Shown: positions 10,373 through 22,904, counted from the stretch's first letter. The stretch is 64,000 nucleotides of DNA from Sorex araneus (GCF_027595985.1 NC_073305.1:85221626-85285625); one strand, 5' to 3'. The notes: generated by a model not told the origin, from the sequence alone. Numbers and translations are program-made.

Positions 10373-12888
10373 CTGTGAAGAGCATCAGACGATTTTTCTA
10401 ACTTCTTAATCCGTTTTGCGCATTCTTTGCCAACAATAGGGTTTATAATTATGTAGACATATTGTCTCAGGCACATTTCACAAATTAGCCTGTAAATGTC
10501 CTAAAAGGAAACTAGACAAAATGAATTTGTGGTGCTTTTGGTTAAAAGTGTAGCCCTATGTGCAAGTTTCTGCTCTTTAGTAGCCCATAAAGCTTGCAAC
10601 CTCTTCCCAGTGTCTGCAAGGAAAGGGGTGATACTGAAAAGCACGAATTGGAGACATATGAGGTCCCTCGTTGCGCACAGAAAATCTTTTTTCCTCATTT
10701 ACCTACAAGCAAGAAATTGTTTTTAAATTACAGTGTAAGCCCTTACATTCCCAGCAAAGAGCCATAGTGGCAAGATCGGCACACGAGAAAAGAGATTTGG
10801 CTCCATAAACCTTGACTTTCCTCACTTAGATTCACGAAATAATTTTATACGCTCAGGGCAGTTTACATTTTTCACAAGGATCCCTTATGTCTCAAGGGGG
10901 GAAAAATCTGCCATTCAGTGCTTAGCTCAACTAAAACCTATTTACTCCTTTTAATAGCCACGTCTGCTGCTGATTTTTTTGTATCTGTACAAATTTTTTT
11001 TCTGTGCTAGGCACAAAGCCGGGCATTTTTCAAAAGAGGGGATTAGAACATTTGCAAGCACCAGACAAAGAGTGAATCCCATGCAAAAGAACACCGTAGT
11101 TTATCCAATTTTCAACTTAGTGCCATTCAACTGGTCATTTATGCAATGTCATCCAAGCAAACATGTTTTACTTATGAGGGGGGAAGTTTGTTAAGAGAGC
11201 AGGATTCATTTCTTCTAAGAAAATAAACATCTTAATGGTGCGTCAGTGAAGGGAAGGGAAGTGGCTCATACCCTGGAAGAGTTTGTAAATCACTTTATCT
11301 TCTACACTTCAGACATTTGAAACCTTTATGCATCTTATCTTTTAAAAAACATTCTTAGCATCTTTTTTCCCCACTTATTGCTTCTGAATGGGCATACTGA
11401 AACAAACATTTCAAGGAGAAATAGAATACGCTGCACTTTATATACACGACGGTCTCTCTAACTATCTATGTGAGGAGTGTGGTTTTATATATATATACCC
11501 ATATACACGAAACAAATTGTAAAATCTGGCCAGTTATTTTTTTCTGCTCTTCTTGGACTTAGTTAGCAAGATGAAAAAAGAGAAAGAGAAAAAAGTCAAA
11601 GCTACTTTTTAAAAGAGAAATGGTTGGGGAGGGGATGTGTTGGAGAGACCCGTCTCTTTCCTTTTATTTCTTCCTTTTTAAAACATTCATCAGCATATGC
11701 CTCATTTCAAATGCAACAAATGTAAATATACTTTTGCCTGCACAGAATTTTAAGTGAAAGTCCAATGGTTTGGAGGGCAGTCTAAGTCTGCCTAACAGAT
11801 GCAACCAGTCTTGTGGCTTCAGTTCCATCTTTGAGTCCCCTAAAAAGATTTGCTATGGCCAACAAAGGGAACTGTCACACCTTTTCCCATCACCGCTTTA
11901 ATTTATGCTCAGTCTCCAAGTTTTTTTTCATATTGATTTGATAATCACTTTAAGGCAGAACATTTAAAATAAGAAAGAGCTTGTGAGTAAGTTGAAAAGG
12001 GGGGTCTTACAGGCCTGCCTCAATATGGTGAAAATGGGGGAGCAAAAGGAGCCAGGGCTGTAAAGGTTGTTTTGTAAAGTGGGTTTTTATTATGCACCGA
12101 CTCTCTCGCATTTACTTAACTCTTCACGGGCTGTTGGGTAGGTTAACACCCTTCAAGGCCTCTTTCATGTCCAATACCTCGTTTGTTTGTAAAGGAAAAT
12201 GAGGCTTTAACACATTTCAACTCAGGGAAAAAAGAGACAGAGAGAGAAATTTTTATTTGTCTTAATCAAAAATCAGAAAATCCTTCCCTCCTACCCAGCT
12301 CAAATGATCCTTCAACCCATTAGGATGCTGAAGGTAGAAAGGGAGTAGATCTCAAACTGAAGGTGTGTCACCTATAAGCTCTATTTTTGGATAGCATTAG
12401 AGTATGCTCCTCCATCTGGGATAAAGCAGAACTTCCGTCTGCTATTTCTTGGATATTGCACAAGAGATGGCTCCTCTGAGCTCCCAAGAAACCTGTAGTG
12501 CCAGAATGGCCACTTCTGGTGTAATTTGCTCCATGCAGAAAGTTCTCTGGAAAGTGAATCTGTCTGGATGGGTACTCAAAGGGGTTTTCATTCTCTTATG
12601 TTCAGATGAAAGTCACTCGGGGGCTTTGAAGTGTAATGTTTTATGGTACTGTAAAATACATACGTTAAGATTTATGCAACTTTCAGACTGCTTTTTTCTG
12701 GCAGTTTTTTTTCTCTTAAGATATATATGCTGCCAAACTTATTCAGGCTCAGTAGTTGCTTTTAAATACCTATATGAATAATAGGGATTTGGAGTTCAGG
12801 AGTAGAGCAGATTGAAAGACTTAACTCTTACGGTTCCATGTAGTAGTTCCCATTTGAATTATTAACATAATATTTTTCTTTTATTAAG

Positions 12889-12949
12889 GGCTCCGTGGAA
12901 GCCCAGTGTGGGCTTGTTCTCAATGGCCAAGGTGGAGTGATAAGGAGAG
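12889..12949 (+). CDS. TFAP2D: TFAP2D coding exon 3
   Basis: A 61-nt exon encoding residues 180-199 and the first base of codon 200: GSVEAQCGLVLNGQGGVIRR plus G. It links the N-terminal domain to the conserved AP-2 core. The acceptor is TTAAG|GGCTCC and the donor AGAG|GTAAGT. Phase 0 in, phase 1 out, which matches exon 4 exactly. It is too short and AT-flanked to stand out as an ORF; it was located from the expected protein. Confidence 0.95.
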
Positions 12950-13230
12950 GTAAGTAGATACTTTGTTAAGCCTAAACATTCTTCTTTCTGCTACTTCTGT
13001 TTTGAAAATCTGGTGATACTTTCAAATATTCCTTGTTTGACGATGAGGAAAGCACTTACTCTTGCCTCACCAAGCCATTACTTTTGCCCCCTTGCATATA
13101 CACTCTAGCATATTCACGTTGAAGAGTCTCCAATCTTCCAGTGAGAAGGCTTTTGATCAGCTTGTGCTCAAAATACTTGTTATACTAGGGATTTTCTGCT
13201 CCTCATAGGACATTGACAAAATCAAAGTTG

Positions 13231-13492
<262 letters not shown>

Positions 13493-14589
13493 TCCTTCTC
13501 ACACCATCACCACATCCTCAAGCAGAATTTCTGCTCTCTTTTAGTACTGAATGTGCCAGCCACAGCCTGCATGTTTGAGGTGATGGTGTTAGCTTGAGGC
13601 TTTGAGGGATACTGTGAAAGGCTAGATTCGTTGAAGCTTTAGGGAGGACTAATGAAACACCAATATAGTAGCTGCCCTTATTTTTCTAGGTGTCCAGAAC
13701 ATTTCTTTCTTTAAGGGAGGGTGGGAGGAGGTGGTGGTGTTAACTATACTGGGTAAAGCTTTCTTGTTCCCATCTGTTGAGGCAAACATCTGAATCTAGA
13801 GTTACCCATGGAATTGGAAGGGGTGGGGGAAGGAAAGAGTTGAGAGCTGTTGATTTTGGCTCAGACACTGAAATGGGGGTGGGGGCTACATCTCAGATGT
13901 TCCATTTTGACAAAAGGTTTTGAACTATGGCATTCTCAGGCCTCAAGGCAGTGCAGATTTTGCTGCCTTCCCCATTTAACTGTACTCAGAGCCTCTGAAG
14001 CTTATTTTTCTAGCAAGCTGAAGAACACACAAGGCAAGGGAGACCAGCTGTTATCCCAACTTCATATGAATTAATAAGAGGTGCCCTATTGAATAGGACT
14101 AATTCCAGCTCCAGGGCCATCGTCATCTTTAGTAACTGAGCTACTAAAGACTGAGTCACTTTTGATGGCACCAAATTAAAGAGCTTTAGTTCCTCTCTTC
14201 ATCCCTTTCAAAGTTTGTTGAAAGATTCCACTGCTTTTTTCACAAAATAAATGCAGTGATAGAACACGGTAGTATTTTTTATTTTGCTTAAGTTTTACAC
14301 CAGATGCCCAATGTGTAACTCTACTTAAATTGAGGGGGAAAGAAAGCTAAGTATATTTTCCTTTTAAAATTTTACTGGTTATCATTGTTGATATTTGGAA
14401 CTTCCATTAAATGTGAAAGAGTTATTCAGCTCCTTGTTCAATCCCAAGGAGATTTGAAAACTTACAAAGCTGCAAAATTTGTGTCGCAATGAAGAGTTTT
14501 TAGAGAATACAATCATCCTTGTCAACCGATATTCAGCTATACTGAGATTGCATGAAATACTGCCAAGATTAGTTAAAACTGATACTGAA

Positions 14590-14960
14590 AATGCAGACAC
14601 TGGTGTTGGGGTTTAAAATTCTCACCGAGCGGGTGGGGCAGGTGAGAAATGCTGAACTGGGTTTGTTAGGGCGATCCTTGGAAAGGTGATTCCAGCACTC
14701 AGGGCGCACAGCTATGGCGGTGGTGCTGAAGGACAGCGCCACTAATTAGCTCCATAGCCCTGCTCCGCGCCACTTCGGTCTTCGCGTTCTGTTCTGCTTA
14801 TTCTCTCCAAGATCACCTTGGCAAAAGACTGGAAATTGCATCCCACGGTACAATATCTGACAGAGGATGGAAATTATCCGAGGCCAAAGGCCGGAGATGG
14901 TAGGGAGACGGTTGTGTCAATCCCCTGAATTTTCGAAGAAAGGTTGAGCGGGCTACTCCT
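14590..14960. promoter_or_regulatory. Candidate conserved regulatory element, intron 3 (a), with AP-2 site
   Basis: Unique, CpG-bearing block in otherwise AT-rich intron. It contains CACTAATTAGCTCC (homeodomain-type core), an inverted repeat CCAAG-N5-CTTGG (14807-14821) and GCCAAAGGC (14883-14891), an exact GCCNNNGGC AP-2 consensus. Composition and lack of repeats suggest a conserved noncoding element; conservation itself could not be tested. Confidence 0.4.
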
Positions 14961-16079
14961 CACCATTCCCTGAGAGAAGCCAACGGTCTAGGTTAACTCT
15001 TACTTGGGTAGCTCAGGCCTATTCTATCAGGATGGCAGGAAATAATATACCTTCGTTGTTACCTTATTGTTCATGTAGAATTCCGTGCCAGTTTGTTTCA
15101 CCTGAAAATCAGCACAGACGCTCCTTTTTTTTTTTCAATCAAGTGTTGAACTGTTAGGAGAGCACCGTGGTTCCAAAGAGATACGGGAAGGTAACATTGA
15201 GGTTTAACTCTGAATTGACGAAGGAAATCCGAATCCTCACCACTGCCTCCCTTTCCGCCCCCCTGGCAAAGGAATTCAGAATTTAGCTGCCAAGTGTATT
15301 TCATTTCCACGTGTCTAAGAGAAAGGCCAATTAACTTGCTTGGGCCCCAGAGACCAGGCTGTGTGGCTATGTGTGTCTGTTTACTCTGAAGCAATCAATG
15401 TTCAGGACAGTTTACAAATAGATAGCGAGGAAGGCTTGCATCACAAAGCAGTATTTATCCTGTCCTACTTCCCAAACTCTCATTTCAAAATTTGGGGGTT
15501 TGTTGTTGATTTTTTTGTCTCTTTTACCTAATGCCAAAGAAACTTACTAATGTCAGGGTAGTGTACAGTATTCGGAATATCAGCTCAAGTCACCTTTGTT
15601 CATAAGAATTGGGAGCATGTTAACACAAAAGCTCTGTCTGATGGTCATGAGGTGGGCAAGCTACTTGGATAGGCTTGTGTTTCTCTTCTAATCCACACTT
15701 TACAGTGACTTCCCTGGAAATGTAGTTTCTTGAGGAACACACTTTTTTTTTAAGGCACTTTTGCTCTGTGGCCAAAATCTGGAATAAACAGATTTTGTTT
15801 ATTATCATTCTTAATGATTTCCCAAAGGTACTGTGGGAGGAAAGACATACACATCACTTCCAAAATAAATAAATCTAAAGATCTTTTAGGTTTCTGATAA
15901 AAGATCCCTAAATGCTCAATGAGGAATTCATCAGGGATTAGCTGTTCTGGGTTTTGGGCTGGGGGCAGGGGGATGGGGACGGACCTCGGCATTCTCCGTT
16001 ATGTGAATTTGGCTGCTTTTTCTTGCGAAGAGCAAAATAGCATTTCCCTGACTCGGTTTGGCAAATGGCAGTTACATTG

Positions 16080-16180
16080 GTTTTCGTGGGGGGGGGGGGG
16101 GGTTGCCCGTAATGAAGGCGAGATAGCCAAAGAAAGCACGAGGGTGTGTGTGTGTGTAGGGGGGGGGTGGAGCGTGGCGG
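16080..16180 (+). repeat. G-runs and short (TG)n
   Basis: A run of 15 or more G at 16088-16103, TG units near 16145-16158, then another G7 run and a GGTGGGGGTGG motif. G-quadruplex prone on the + strand. Confidence 0.75.
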
Positions 16181-16194
16181 TGGGGGTGGCGAGG

Positions 16195-16552
16195 AGGTAA
16201 TTACCACCTAGATAAAATATTTGCCAACGCCTCGGAGGTGCAGCTCCCGGCGCGCTCACTCTCGGTTAATGGTGTGCGCTATTTTGCCCGCAGCTCCGCC
16301 GCTCCGTCCATCAGAACCAATAATCTTTACTTTACCCTGTGCTCGCGTATCGATAGCTTCTCTCGCCTCCGGCACCGGCTTTGATATGTTAATATTTCTG
16401 AGTAGCAAATTCTGCAGAGATCATATTAATGTTGTACGTACAGAGTGGAGCTTTGCCTCCGTTGAATATTCAGATACTGAGTTTCAAAAGGCGTCTCTTG
16501 AAGAAATGAGACTTCTATTTACAGGATTCGTCTGTGGTTTTAATCACTAAAA
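16195..16552. promoter_or_regulatory. Candidate conserved regulatory element, intron 3 (b)
   Basis: Unique block with scattered CpGs. It holds the palindrome TATCGATA (16348-16355) and repeated AT-core motifs such as TTGATATGTTAATATT, TCATATTAATG and TTGAATATTCAG, plus CCAATAATC. Dense TAAT/ATTA cores beside CpGs in a developmental gene's intron resemble an enhancer. No ORF of note. Confidence 0.4.
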
Positions 16553-17019
16553 AAAAAAAGAAAGAAAGGGGAAAAAAAAAAAGGAAAACCCACTCTTCTT
16601 TTCCCCCTGAATCTTCTGAGCCTCCCTCATGGCCCCCTCCCTCCCTTTAGTCAGGCGCTCTGAGAATTTAAGAGTAGCAACACACTGTTGATGACGCCCA
16701 GGATGATGATGAAGCTAATAATGAGTGGATCCAGATTGAAATTGTGGCATTGCAGGGGTAGGATGTTCAGTTATTGGGGAGGAGGCTCATGTGGCCTGCA
16801 GGAGAACGGAGGTGAGATAAGAAGATCCAGAGTTTTCCTTATTTGGGTAGAAAGTGACTTTTTGGCCCTGGTCTTTCTTGTGAGATCGGGATAGATTAAA
16901 AAAAAAAAAAAGGAAAGAAAAAAAAAGAAAAAAGAAGGAAGAAAGGGAAAAAAATGAAAAAAGTGAGGAGTGGGTAGCGCCCTTGTTTCGCTTTGTGATC
17001 ACTCTGCCTTGCAGCCCCA

Positions 17020-17360
17020 GGCTAATTTCAGAAGCTTAAATACCGCCGTAGCCTCTGGGCCACGCGGAGTGGGAGCAGACCCGGCCACTGGCAGGCGCGA
17101 GCGCTCTCCGGATTGCCCGTGGCTACACAAAATACAAACTACTTTGAATCAAAACATTTTGGGGGAATTAATATGATCTGAACTCCGCACGTTTTAAGAG
17201 GGTTGGAGTTTGTCAGATCGCTTAGAGGTGACTGGCACGCCAAGGCGGAGGCATTTACGCGGCGCTACAAACATTGTCAGATCTGATTTAATTTTTAGAT
17301 AAAGCTTCCGTGAAACGGAGTTTAGCTTCAATCGCCCAGTCGGCCAATAACAGGGTGCAG
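17020..17360. promoter_or_regulatory. Candidate conserved regulatory element, intron 3 (c)
   Basis: Unique, CpG-containing block from the GC-rich 17040-17120 part through GGGGAATTAATATGATC, a CGCGGCGC patch and GTCGGCCAATAACAG (inverted CCAAT-type box). No repeat similarity seen. Function is inference. Confidence 0.3.
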
Positions 17361-17916
17361 TGGACCTCTCTGCCCGGCTGCAGCCCTGACGGCTGCCCGC
17401 CAGCTGCTGGAGCAGGAGGACGTGCGTTCCGTTCCCCTGCTTCAGCGGGTTTCACTGCTGCGGCCCTGAGCCTTGAGGAATAGTTAAGAGAAACCCCCTG
17501 GCTCTCAGAATCTTCTGGAAAGAGTAATGGTGTGGGAAAGGGGAGTGGGGAGCGAAGCAAGAGCCTTGTTCCTCCTCTATCAGGGTACCTGGAATCTCTC
17601 TTTATTAGAGAGGTCTCGCATAAATCTCTCTGAACTAGAAGGCTAAAAATTCATCTTTGTGGCTCATCCATTGTGAAAACAGCGCCAGAAAATACACATC
17701 CGGAGCTTCTCTGGCCTCATTAATCCCCAAATATAAATTCTGCAGATTCATATTCCAGTCCACTTTGTATGAAGTCTAAAATCCATATGCCAAAGAATCT
17801 AGAGGCATGATTTATTGAGAAATATTTTTTTTAAGAGAAAGTGGGGCCAAGGGCTTTCCCCACCATAGCCTACTGCCTTCTCTCTAATTTCTTTATTGCT
17901 TCAAACATAAAGTGAT

Positions 17917-17941
17917 TTCTGCATTGGGAAATGAGGATTCT

Positions 17942-17991
<50 letters not shown>

Positions 17992-18026
17992 CTACGCGTT
18001 AAACCAGTAAACTTCCCAATGCAGAA
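17917..18026. repeat. 14-bp inverted repeat flanking (CA)n
   Basis: TTCTGCATTGGGAA at 17917-17930 and its exact reverse complement TTCCCAATGCAGAA at 18013-18026 flank a loop of 82 bp. Most of the loop is about 23 CA units at 17945-17990. The right arm is followed by a tandem TGCAGAA. Confidence 0.9.
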
Positions 18027-18059
18027 TGCAGAATCCCCTCCTTTTGTTCAGCCTGGACT

Positions 18060-18300
18060 GGGAGGAAGGCATTCAGACCTGATAATCCAGTTATACCTGT
18101 AATGCTCTGTCGTTTTTCCACCATTCGATGCTGGTGCATCAGCGCGGCTTATTTGATTGCAACTAAGCTCCCAGGTCTTTTCTATTTGACGACAAGTAAT
18201 ATATGCTGCATTGGATTGCAATTGGGAAGGGCCAGAGGCTAGAGAGGAAGCAGAGCAGAATAAGCCTACCCCACCCAGTTTCCTAGAGCACCTCAATGCA
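18060..18300. promoter_or_regulatory. Candidate conserved regulatory element, intron 3 (d)
   Basis: Unique block with two GATTGCAA motifs (18155-18162 and 18214-18221, C/EBP-like TTGCAA cores), the imperfect palindrome GATGCTGGTGCATC and several AT-core sites. It lies just downstream of the inverted repeat around the CA tract. Regulatory role is inference. Confidence 0.3.
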
Positions 18301-20535
18301 ACCACTGAACAAACAGGGACAGGAAACTTCTGTAATAGCTTACACATTTTAAATGTGTCAAGGTAAAGCAAAGGGAAAAAAAAAACAACCGAAAAAAAAA
18401 AAAGACGAGTGATCACTGGAGATGAAGAACCGGGAGGGGGGAAATCCCTGCCGTTTTCCTTTCTTTCATTTGAGTTGTAAACATCTGTTTGGCTCTAAGG
18501 CGAACAGAACATTTATTTTGCTCTCAAGATTTGGTCTAATTATGTCAACACCAAAGCGGCGGCGAGAGGGGTGGTGCCGCGGCTTTGGAGAGGCGAGCGC
18601 CCGCGTCTCGGCAGGAAGTATTGATCGCACCTGGCGAGCGCGCGATCTCTAGCCCTCAGCCGCACCTCCTTGGTACCCAGTGGGGCTGATGGCTTACAGG
18701 CAGCTTTAGGGAGGAGGGGCAGGGGAACCTCAGTACCTTTGAGACGGCCCTAAAGGTTTCCCCTGCCCTAATTGCCTGCGATGAGAGGAGGAAAAGCAAG
18801 GCCCGGCGTCCGGGGTCTTGGCTTTCGCATTAGCTTGTAGCTCAAACCGGGGACTGGGGTCTTGCTGAGTGAGTTCCATGGCCCGCACCCTGAAACTTGG
18901 TCTGAGAGTGGTGCCCTTTATTCAATTAGCCTTGCAGCCCATGCATACATTTCCTGTTGCATGCTTTTAAGAGCAGACTTGAGCACCCCCATTTCTCAGA
19001 TGGTTAGATTGAGACCTGGAATCTAAAGACGTGAGATCCCACTAGCCCCTTACTGGCTGTGCACCTTCTAGTGCCCCCATTGATACGACAGACACAGGAC
19101 CAGCAAAGTGTCGTCAGACTCCCAGGAAGATGAACTTGATCTAACAAAGCTCTGCTGGCTGCAAGGATCTGTATCTTTGCATTTTGTGCCTGTTTATTTC
19201 CTATCCTCTTAGTCTTGGGCTTACTTTTCCCTGTAGCTGTGACACTTGTGATGGCCATCTCCTAGGGCTTTCGCAACTACCTCCAGTAATTAGTTCTTAG
19301 CTTTTGTTCTGCTACCATAACAACATCACTGAAAATATGAAACCCTTTCTTCATTTTTCCATTTCCAAAATGGTGATCTCCATGGAGGTATTGCTTCTGC
19401 ACATTGTAAATGGAAAGGAGCTGTACTAGCGAGAAACAGCACGATGAATCCGTTGTGTCACCAGAGACATCCCTAACTAGGGTGCTGGATCTGAAACAAA
19501 TGTTGCATAACTAAGAAGACTTCACATGCAACGCAGGAACCATAAAGAATTTTAACTGCTAACACTGGGGATAAAGTGTCAGCAGTCAATGGTTTGGCCT
19601 CCTTGTTCTTAGATGACTTTCCTTCTCTGAAAGCTCTCGCCATTGCCACCTATGGCCTTGATACCCTTAAAGAAGTCCCCACTTCTTGGAATCTTTATTC
19701 CAAAAGCGAAACTGGTTACATTGACCTATGACTCTTTTTTTCCTCCCCCCAAAACAAACCACTGGGAAGAAAGATGTCAAGTTCCCCATGCTGCTGTAAA
19801 CTCTACAAGTTGCCAAATCTTTAGCCAGGACAAGAGAGAGAGAGAGAGTTCCCCAAGGCTGCAGCAATGCCAAGTATCAAAGCAACAGAAATTCCCTTTA
19901 AAGTTGCTGTGACATAAAAAATAAAAGACTCTAGAGTTGATGGCTAATCCTGAATACAAACTAAATCCTCCAGGCAATTTGTGTGTGCAAAAAGCATACT
20001 CTTAATATGCAGCCTCTGTAAAATACCCAATAAATGCTTATTTGAGCAGAAGCCAAAAGCCCAAACTGATGGTAAGAAAAGACCCAGGGCCCAGGGAGTT
20101 TGCATTTGGCTAGGTAGCGGACCAGTGACTTTCCTGGAAGCATCTGGCTTTCATCACCTGGAGTTTGGTTTGCCAAGAGAGGACCAATTGCCCATTAGAT
20201 AAAAGTTCAATTTAAAATTAAAAAATGATAATCTGCATTTCCCTAAGTTATCTCACCTTAAAAATAACAATGGTTTAAGGCTGTGCCTTCCTCCTGCTTT
20301 GACAATCAACACATACACACTCCTCTCTCACTCCCTTAAATTTTCAACTTAGTGCGTGAAAAACCTTGTGTTTCCCTTGTATACTGCCTGCTGTGCAGAG
20401 AGGTTGTTGTGACAATATAAAGTGGAGTCAGTTTCATAGTAATTGTGGGTGAGGGCTTATTTCCAGAAGAAAGTTGAGTGAACTTTGAATCTGTTATGAT
20501 TTCTTTTATTTAATAGTTTTGCTTCAGAGGTTTTA

Positions 20536-20734
20536 TTTTTTTTTTATTTTTATTTTTATTTTTTTTTTTGCTTTTTGGGTCACACCTGGCGATGCACAAG
20601 GGTCACTCCTGGCTCTGCACTCAGGAATTACCCCTGGCGGTGCTCAGGGGACCATATGGGATGCTGGGAATCGAACCCGGGTCGGCCGCGTGCAAGGCAA
20701 ACGCCCTACCCGCTGTGCTATCACTCCAGCCCCC
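20536..20734 (-). mobile_element. SOR SINE, full-length, young
   Basis: Complete copy on the minus strand: T-rich tail, GGTCACACCTGGCGATGCAC, then the tRNA-like head ending TATCACTCCAGCCCC. It has a perfect 15-bp target-site duplication GCTTCAGAGGTTTTA at 20521-20535 and 20735-20749. It is the first retroposon after the 17-kb free interval and still has intact A/B-box-like sequences. Confidence 0.95.
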
Positions 20735-20794
20735 GCTTCAGAGGTTTTAAATTCTGAAGTTATCAGAGTGATGATTCTTTCTGTTTTATTTTTT

Positions 20795-21127
20795 TGACAA
20801 TCATCCACCAGTGCTCAGAGCTTACTTCTGGCTCTTGCTCAGAGATCACTTCTGACCAGGCTCAGAGGATCAGATGGGGTGCTGGGGGTTAAAACCCGGT
20901 CAGGGACTGGAGCAATATTACAGCTGGTAGGTCAGGTGTTTGATTTGCACACGACAGACCCATTGCACACCATATGAATCTCTGATCTTGCAAGGGGTAA
21001 CTACTGAATGGTGCTCTGTGTGTGTGTGTGTTTGTGACTGTGCATGAGCATGTGTGTGATCCCCCTCAACCAGAATCATCTGTATGCAAAACAAGCTTCT
21101 TACCTGCTGTACTATCTCTCTGGACCA
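20795..21127. mobile_element. Composite of degenerate SOR fragments
   Basis: 20795-20903 reads as a decayed minus-strand SOR. 20904-21010 reads as a decayed plus-strand SOR head (GGACTGGAGCAATATTACAGC). 21040-21127 resumes a minus-strand SOR end (TACTATCTCTCTGGACC). Best explained by an old SOR inserted into another. A short TG run sits at 21018-21033. Confidence 0.6.
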
Positions 21128-21302
21128 GGTGATGATTCACTTTGCATGATATTAAAGCTTAGTTTCATTGATGTTCAGTATAATTTCCTGTCCTGTTTGT
21201 CTCAACCTTTGAGAAGTCATGTAAAAGTTTAATTTTTAAATGATTTTACATCTATAGGACCAAAATGAGATGGTAGTTTTAAGCCCAGAAATATGGGGAT
21301 AT

Positions 21303-21331
21303 TATTATTAATTATTATTATTATTATTATT
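21303..21331 (+). repeat. (ATT)n triplet repeat
   Basis: About 9 imperfect ATT units immediately 5' of the second-type SINE at 21332. Confidence 0.85.
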
Positions 21332-21525
21332 GGGCTGGAGTGATAGAACAGCAGGTAGAGCATTTGCCTTGCACATGGCCCACCCAGATTCAATTCCTCT
21401 ATCCCTCTCAGAGAGCCCGGCAAGCTACTGAGAGTATCCCGCCCGCACGGCAGAGTAACAATGGAGACGTTACTGGTGCCCGAGCAAATTGATGAACAAT
21501 GGGACTACAGTGCTACAGTGCTACA
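21332..21525 (+). mobile_element. Second-type SINE (TGACAG-tail family), with internal deletion
   Basis: SOR-like tRNA head GGGCTGGAGTGATAGAACAG is followed by the different body GAGAGCCCGGCAAGCTAC and GGAGACGTTACTGGTGCC. The hairpin arm region is partly deleted. The tail is CAGTGCTACAGTGCTACA and passes straight into a GAT microsatellite. Confidence 0.85.
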
Positions 21526-21527
21526 TC

Positions 21528-21571
<44 letters not shown>
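21526..21571 (+). repeat. (GAT)n microsatellite
   Basis: About 15 ATG/GAT units at the 3' end of the preceding SINE, apparently grown from its tail. It produces a poly-Asp shadow ORF that is not a gene. Confidence 0.95.
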
Positions 21572-21572
<1 letters not shown>

Positions 21573-21959
21573 CAAGTGGAAAGCACAGGAAAGTCATGTT
21601 TCTCTCTCCTGAGGGAGTTAGCATGGGTGTCTACTATGTTGGCCTAAGTTTAATGACAAGAAATAAATTTCAACATCACTTTTGAAGTTGCAAACTTCTC
21701 ATATTTCAAACTGGTGACAAGTCTCCAGGAACAAGCTTTAGAAATTTAGTTGAAGGACCAGAGAATAAGTACACAGTAACTCCTGCCTTTCCTTGCTTAC
21801 CTTGCTTGCAGTCAACCTCAGTTTGATCCCTGACATGAAATATAGTTCTCCGGGACTGCCAGAAATTATCCGTGACCTTGAGCAGAATTGGTAGTAAGTT
21901 CTGAGCATAGCTGTCTTTGATTTGTCTCATTAATCTCCTGCAGAAAAAGAAATTTAGTA

Positions 21960-22110
21960 AGGTTTACAGGGGTCAGGGATTACTCCTGACTCTGCACTTA
22001 GGGATCACTCCTGGTGGGCTCAGGGGGACATATGGGATGCCAGGGATTGGACTCAGGTTGGCCACATGCAAGACAAATGTCTTACCTGCTGTACTATTGT
22101 TCTGGTCCCC
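21960..22110 (-). mobile_element. SOR SINE, diverged
   Basis: Minus-strand copy beginning ACAGGGGTCAGGGATTACTC and ending TACTATTGTTCTGGTCCC. The poly-A end is missing. Confidence 0.8.
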
Positions 22111-22430
22111 TTGTTTTGTTTTTTCGGAAGGAGATGATATTCAGGGTCATTATCAGCTTCATAACTCTTGGTGGAGACAGCTTTGGTATCAAGACCTCCA
22201 AGGTAAGAAAAGATAAGTGTGAGGGAGTCAGAAAGAATTCCAAGGGCAAGAGGCAGAAATACATGGAGATCATAGCTAGTTGCCTGTTCTTCCCTCCATC
22301 CAAGTCCAGGAACCTTTTGCCTTTCAAAACACTCTTTCAGGTTCCTGAAAAATCCCACCCAGAAAGCATAGCCAATTCTAAATACCAGAAACTCCACCAA
22401 CATTGGGGAGGGTATTGGGGAAAGTCACAT

Positions 22431-22560
22431 ACAGAGGTGCTCAAGATAACTACTCTGGCTGTATTCTGCTCAGGGGTCCATGCAGTGCCAAGGGTGGAGT
22501 CAGGGCCTTCCGCAAGCAAGAATAAGAGCATTAACTGCTATGGTATCTCTCCAGCCTCCA
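22431..22560 (-). mobile_element. SOR SINE, old and degenerate
   Basis: Only the general order survives: GCTCAGGGGTCC, AAGCAAGAATAAGAGC, then ATGGTATCTCTCCAGCCTCC. Confidence 0.55.
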
Positions 22561-22904
22561 ACCTCCTATTTTCGGAATATAGTAAAAGAGGGAGGAGATA
22601 TTATGACTCCTAGACCAGGGATGTCCAATCTTCAATTCTCTTGTGAGCCTACTAAATATCTTGTTAAGCTGAATTCTGGCTCAGAAGATTCTGAGAGTCT
22701 GCATTTCTAATGGGTTTCTATGAGATGCCACACTGCCAACTAAGGATCACCTCTGAGTAAACAAATTTGCCTGCTTTTCTTCCTGCAACTACTTTTATTA
22801 GGGGAATCTGGGTTTCCAAAAGTACTTACAAGGCCTGGAAACTACTCTGATAATACTCAGCCAACCTAGCCCAATGGTTTAATGCTAAGGTAGGAGGATA
22901 TGGA

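Noticed and set aside
22014..22613. 199-residue plus-strand ORF in intron 3
   Set aside because: It begins inside a decayed SOR, crosses another, and has no recognisable domain; chance open frame.
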